DNA from: Pseudocercospora fijiensis CIRAD86
Lineage: Eukaryota; Ascomycota; Dothideomycetes; Mycosphaerellales; Mycosphaerellaceae
Direction: 5' to 3'
Length of the DNA stretch: 64,000 nt
Assembly: GCF_000340215.1 (NCBI RefSeq)
Contig: NW_006921535.1
Span: 6,200,406-6,264,405 of the forward strand
Made by a program: the position numbers and the translations under genes. Below the pieces are notes generated by a model. That model did not search any database, was not told where the DNA came from, and saw only the letters and a program-made list of their open reading frames with translations. Positions 59,450 to 64,000 of this stretch are shown piece by piece (within the stretch, counting starts at the first letter, position 1; the number at the start of each line of letters is the position of its first letter).

Positions 59450-62400
59450 TAAAGGATTTTATAGTTAGGGTAATCCTACGGAAATACCTTATCGAACGAG
59501 CAGTAAGAGAGATTAGAACGAAGAGGACATTAAGCGGACTATCTATCGGTAAAGCCTAGTATTAAAAGCATTAAAGGCCTTATCTAGAACCTTAGCAAGC
59601 TCTCTATTACTATAGAAATAGGCCGGCGGAAAGGAGTAGATTTATAGCGATAAGGAGATTAATAGAATTCTCCTAGGGCTTAATCTATATCGCTAATCTC
59701 GTAGTGTAGGGCATATTAAGTTTCGATAGGTCTATAGAACAGTACGAAATTACTATAAGTACCTACGCAGTTACGATAAGAAGAAGTAGGAGTAGGAATT
59801 TTAGGAGCGTTAGCGATTAGTACGGTAGAGATCACTCTCGGAGGGTTATATAGGACAACTAAACGAAGTATTCGGGGACTACGTAGGTACTAGAAGGTTC
59901 CTATTATACTAGTGTAAAGGGCTATAGGGTAAAAGGGGTCGTCCGCAATTACTACGGTCTTATCCCTCTTCTAGAAGCGGCTCTCGGCGTTCTTCTAGGT
60001 CTTACGCTAATACTAAGATATATATACCGCCGTATTCGCTACCTAATTCCCCCTAGAAGCAAGGCAATAGGCCTCCTTCTTTATTAGGATTATTAACATT
60101 ATCGTTACGCTTACTAATACTACTACTAGGAAGTCTACTAGTTCCTCTACTACTAGTACCTAATATAGCGACCGGCGTAGCTAACTTAGAGCTAGTTAGT
60201 ATGTTTATTAGCGAAGAAATTAAGGGTAATGCCGAGCGTTAGTAGGACCGTTTTAAGCGGCAATAGGATTAAGTCAATAGTAGAGCCGACCTAGTTCGGT
60301 AGTATAAGGACTTTAATATATAGATAAAGGGTAAGGTAGTACGCTAGGTAAATACGGAATTAAAAGACTTAGTATAGAGACCTTACGTTAACAACGCTAT
60401 AGCGATTACTATATAGACTATTAAAGACAGGTTCTTTGCGAAATAGTCAAATATAGCATTATTAGCTAATAACTCTATCGAGACTATCGAAGCACTTATA
60501 GAAGTAGTATAGAAGAAAGATAAGGACTTAAGAGAATATTATTATCGCTATATAGTCCTACTCCGCTAGGCAAACGGCAAAGATAATAACACTGCTACTA
60601 GTGCTAAGCGCACTGTTCTCACTATTACTATTAAGGGGTTCGTTAATAGCCTCGCGGATAAGAAGCTCCGTACCGAGATATAGCGCAAGAAGTAGTCTAC
60701 CCTAAAGGCAACATTAACGGAGGCGGAGGCGGCTTAACGCCTTATTAAGGATAAGGAGAAGGCTAAGAAGGAGTAGAGAGAGCATAAGTATATAGAAGTG
60801 CTAAAGGAGGCTGCTACGTATTAGTCGGTCGGCAAGTAGGTACTATATAAGCTTAATTAACGTTTGAAGAAGTACTAAGATACTATAGAGTCTTATAATG
60901 CCGATACTAACGTAGTATAGTTAACTCTACTAGATTCTAAAGACTAGTAGAGCTATCTATACTAGTATAGCAACGGCTACTATTATTATACCTCGCTATT
61001 ACCGACACCGCCGTAGTAACGTACGCTATACGCACTACCGAGAAACTAAGGCCCGCTAGTAATACGGCTACTAGCTTAGCAAGCAGGTTATTAGTAAGGA
61101 CCTCCTTAGCAGCGCTAAGGCTTTTAGCCGCGTATACTACGTAATAATGCCGGACCTAGATATAGTAAGAACAACCTAATACTAGAGTACTATTATGCGG
61201 TAGTCCGCCGTAGCTATAAGCGTAATAGAGATGTCGACCTAACCCGATTACAGAACGGCTACATTAACGGTATAATCTAGTACCGATATAAGTTTAACAA
61301 TCTACTTTACTATAGGTACGGCTAGCGCGGATACCTCGAGCGTAATAATGTTTATACGGAAGATTAGCGGTTAATACCGTAAGAGAGTAGGTTCCTTATA
61401 TATCTTATATAGGAATAGCGAGAGGACTTCTTTACTAAGAACCTAGGTACTAATCGAGGCGAAGGCAATCGAGGTAGATACGGTAGTAGCTACGGTAATA
61501 ATCGAGGAGGTTATAGGTTATACGGGGGAGGCCGCGGAGGCTATAGCGGTAATCGAGAATATAATAGAACACCTCCTCCTAGGCCTCTACTACCGGGCGA
61601 TCGACTATTAAACGACGTACGAAATAGCAATCCTATATTAGCGGATGCCTACTATATTAAGGTTTCTATAAGTTAGGCTAGTACGAAGATACCTAAAGAA
61701 TTGCTTACCGCTATTACGATTAGTAAGAGGGACTAGAGCTAGGATATAGACACTAATAAAGCTAAGGGTTAGGGCAATAGTAAGCCTACTAAGCTAGTAG
61801 GCTATATAAATAAGCGGGTCTACTATAACGAGGAGGGTAACGGAGATACCGATATACTAAATATTCTAATAGTACGCGTTATTAAGCCGATAAAGGTATA
61901 TACCTTAAAGGTCGACAAAGGCGCTAAGCCTATAAAGCCTATTAATAGCCTCTTTAATAAGCTACCGATCGATATAAAGAGGGTACTTAGCAACCTCGAG
62001 ATTCGCTTACTAATCTTGTAGCTTATATAATAGTCTCCGTTCTTCCGCAACCGGTATAAGTACCTATTCTCGTAACTACGTTTCCGTAAGGCAGGTAAGC
62101 GTAAGGCGAAGAGAGTAACCGAAGAGGAGGAAGACCTACTAGAAGGGATAGAATTAGCTAAGAGCGACAGCATTATAGTAATAGAGCTATACGAGATAGT
62201 GCCGCCGGAAACAGTTATAATAGAGGTAATAAAGGCCGTCTAATTATCGACTATAGCCGCTACCGGCTTCGGTAAAGGAATGCCTATAGTTACCGCCGAG
62301 GAAATAATAAAGGAGTATTAGCTTAGCTTAAGTGCTATAGTTAGCGGTAATAGTAATAGTATTACCGTATAGGTATAGGCAAGTATTAGCAGCTAGCGTT

Positions 62401-64000
62401 AGCGAGATTTGAAGACTAAAGCATATATATTGCCGATTAAGATCTATAATACCGAGAGAGGGAGAGAGGTATAGGTCCCTCGTATCTAGTATATTATAGA
62501 CTAAGGATTAGATTTAAACGTTATCTACCTATACCTCTATAAAGGCATAAAGCTAAGGCTCTACCCGGTTAAACTCCTTAGCTTTCTATTACTTAATATA
62601 AAGGTCGCCGATAGTAGCTTAGTTAGTATTACCTACTTCTCGACCTTCTACGTCGATATTAGAGGCATCCGGAGAGATATATAGGCTATCTATTACCCTA
62701 AGGAACGTAGCAACCTCTTACTTATTCTTAGATTAGTATTCTTAGACTAGGTCGACGCCGTATTACGTATTAAGGACCGAGCTATAGAAGTTAGAGATAC
62801 TAGTATTAGGAAGTAAGTCGTCCGTATCGAAACAATACCGAAGTATAGCGATCTACTAAAGTTTATAATAGACATTTAGGACTTAATAAGTCTAGAGGAA
62901 GTAAAGGAAATAGAAGAGCGTAGTAGTAATAAGGAGGAAGAAGATAACGATATAGATATAGAAGAGCTAAACCGTAACTTAGAAGAGATAGATCTTAGTA
63001 ATATAAAGGTAACTAGTAGGAAGGGCTAGGCTTTTTATTAAGTCCTTAGTATAACGAGAAAAGGCTTAGTACTAATATAAATACTAACTATAGCGTCGAT
63101 ATTAATAGCGCTAAACTACGATAGAAGGAGAGCTTTATAGAAACACTAGGGTTAGAGTTAGGGTTAGGGTTAGGGTTAGGGTTAGGGTTTTACCCTAAGG
63201 TAAATAAGGGCACTTCTCGAAGAATTAGACTATTTAGAGTATATAAGGTTTCGGAGGCAAAGGGCGATTACGTAAGCGACAACCCTAACCCTTACCCTAA
63301 GCGATACTACGATATCTCTAAGGTAACTTACCGCTACGGTACCGAATACCTCTACTTCCGCTATTAGTTACTAGAGACGATCGATAATTATATAATTTAG
63401 AATAATAGTATCGGCGCCGAAACTACCTAGAAATATCCCGTTATACGCCGAGTTAAGCGCTAAGAGATCGATATAAGTAAGGGCCTCGTAGAACTAAAGG
63501 AATAGATTAGTACGAAGGAGATTAAGCTTAGTCTATTAATATCTAAATCGGATATACTAGAAGTCCTTTAAGTTCTATAGACCTATCGTAACTTAGAAGT
63601 ACTTAGATAAGGAGACCTCGGACCTACTACGGACCTAATATAGTATTATACTATCCTAAAAGAGGGTATATAGGTCTTCTACGCTAAGCCGAAACGAATA
63701 AGCGCTAATAAGGAATAGTAGCTAATTAAGTATATAATAGAAGGGCTCGAGAACGGCCTCTTTAAGAGTATAGTAATAGCTAATAGAGAGATTAGTAAAT
63801 AGAATACTAACTACGTTATCGTTATAGAGCCTAGTAAACTACGCCTACGCCTTACGTTTAACTACTATTATATATAGGAGTAAGAAAGCGGTAAGTAGAT
63901 ATAGTTAATAAAGAAGAGCTAAGAATTCCTTAGTAATCCGACTTATAGATACTTCTCGAAGTTTAATATAAAGGACGTATACTAGACGATATCGATTTAC
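59450..64000 (+). mobile_element. Ty3/gypsy-type LTR retrotransposon, RIP-inactivated, 3' truncated by window end
   Basis: Plus-strand frames with TAA/TAG breaks. Gag-like helical region at 60350-60780 (ETIEALIEVVQKKDKDLREY). Decayed CCHC knuckle at about 61305-61350 (YYRYG-RGYLER; Cys and His now Tyr). RGG-rich linker at 61450-61570. Retropepsin-like region at 62490-62760 (D-GLDLNVIYLYLYKGIKL; LLNIKVADSSLV; RLVFLD). Reverse transcriptase start at 63690-64000 (EGLENGLFKSIVIANREIS; PSKLRLRLTFNYYYI; RYFSKFNIKDVY). The zinc knuckle, protease and RT order fits Ty3/gypsy. The LTR was not found, and integrase would lie beyond the window. A telomeric tract interrupts it between protease and RT. Confidence 0.8.
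63147..63189 (+). repeat. Interstitial telomeric repeat (TTAGGG)n
   Basis: About six TTAGGG units, one variant (TTAGAG), lie between the protease and reverse transcriptase parts of the gypsy-like element. The flanking frames differ, so the tract or an indel shifts the reading frame. TTAGGG/CCCTAA contains no CpA and is immune to RIP. Confidence 0.9.

Larger units (their letters stand above)
1..64000. other. RIP-mutated repeat-rich region (whole window)
   Basis: Throughout the window CA and TG dinucleotides are scarce while TA is extremely common and CG is retained, which is the RIP pattern of filamentous ascomycetes. Reading frames of recognisable proteins are broken almost only by TAA and TAG, not TGA, and rarely by indels. 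Conserved residues change in the way CpA-to-TpA predicts: catalytic His to Tyr, Gly to Ser or Arg, Asp to Asn, Ala to Val. I estimated this by reading; I did not compute an index. Small pockets keep CA (about 2640-2740, 15430-15560 and 58960-59100). Confidence 0.9.

Noticed and set aside
63147..63299. Head-to-head telomere fusion (TTAGGG tract followed by CCCTAACCCTTACCCTAA)
   Set aside because: The second tract is in the middle of coherent retrotransposon coding sequence on the same strand as the first flank, so a chromosome fusion is not needed to explain it.
1..64000. Alternative genetic code with TAA/TAG read as Gln, as in ciliates
   Set aside because: Conserved catalytic residues outside stop codons are also changed by the same C-to-T pattern (His to Tyr, Gly to Ser), so the stops are mutations, not sense codons.

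Overview
The window looks like a long, gene-dead stretch of a filamentous ascomycete (Pezizomycotina) genome that has been heavily mutated by repeat-induced point mutation (RIP). By eye, CpA and TpG are scarce, TpA is very common and CpG is kept. Almost every broken reading frame is broken by TAA or TAG only, as expected when CAA, CAG and TGG codons suffer C-to-T change at CpA on either strand. Conserved residues change in the same way (His to Tyr, Gly to Ser or Arg, Asp to Asn, Ala to Val, Thr to Ile). Two short GT...AG introns and TTAGGG telomere-type repeats fit a filamentous fungus. I found no intact gene of convincing function. Long frames survive with few indels, so ancestral proteins can still be read by treating in-frame TAA/TAG as former Gln or Trp.

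Layout. 0-2.6 kb: a histone H3-like gene with two introns, GCCGGC-type minisatellites in its first intron and around it, a minus-strand 180-codon ORF and a tRNA-like sequence. 2.7-5 kb: two coiled-coil ORF remnants. 5.4-7.2 kb: a foldback-type element whose inverted arms are 28-bp tandem arrays. 7.2-11.2 kb: unassignable decay. 11.2-15.3 kb: ORFs with C2H2-like zinc fingers and a basic, Ser/Ala-rich protein. 15.4-22 kb: an intron-containing ORF end, two multi-pass membrane protein remnants and unidentified ORFs. 22-25 kb: a tail-anchored-like ORF and another minus-strand ORF. 25.8-27.8 kb: a 176-bp satellite and a 9/10-bp minisatellite.

28.1-36 kb: three co-oriented minus-strand genes, which read upstream to downstream as a sirtuin (Sir2), an Ulp1-type SUMO protease and a UPF1-like SF1 helicase. 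Their key motifs are recognisable, but several key residues have been changed. 36.7-46.5 kb: a membrane protein, duplicated repeats, a protein with surface-type beta repeats and other remnants. 46.7-48.7 kb: a coiled-coil gene with a 105-bp (35-residue) repeat. 49-53.8 kb: a full-length Helitron Rep/PIF1-helicase ORF. 54-59 kb: three further ORFs, one with a 99-bp perfect tandem repeat. 59.4-64 kb: a Ty3/gypsy-type retrotransposon (gag, zinc knuckle, protease, RT), cut off by the window edge, with an interstitial telomeric tract.

The most unusual feature is a chromatin-type gene set (H3 variant, sirtuin, SUMO protease, SF1 helicase) inside a RIP-silenced repeat landscape. Whether these belonged to one mobile element, an accessory chromosome or a duplicated host segment cannot be settled from this window alone.
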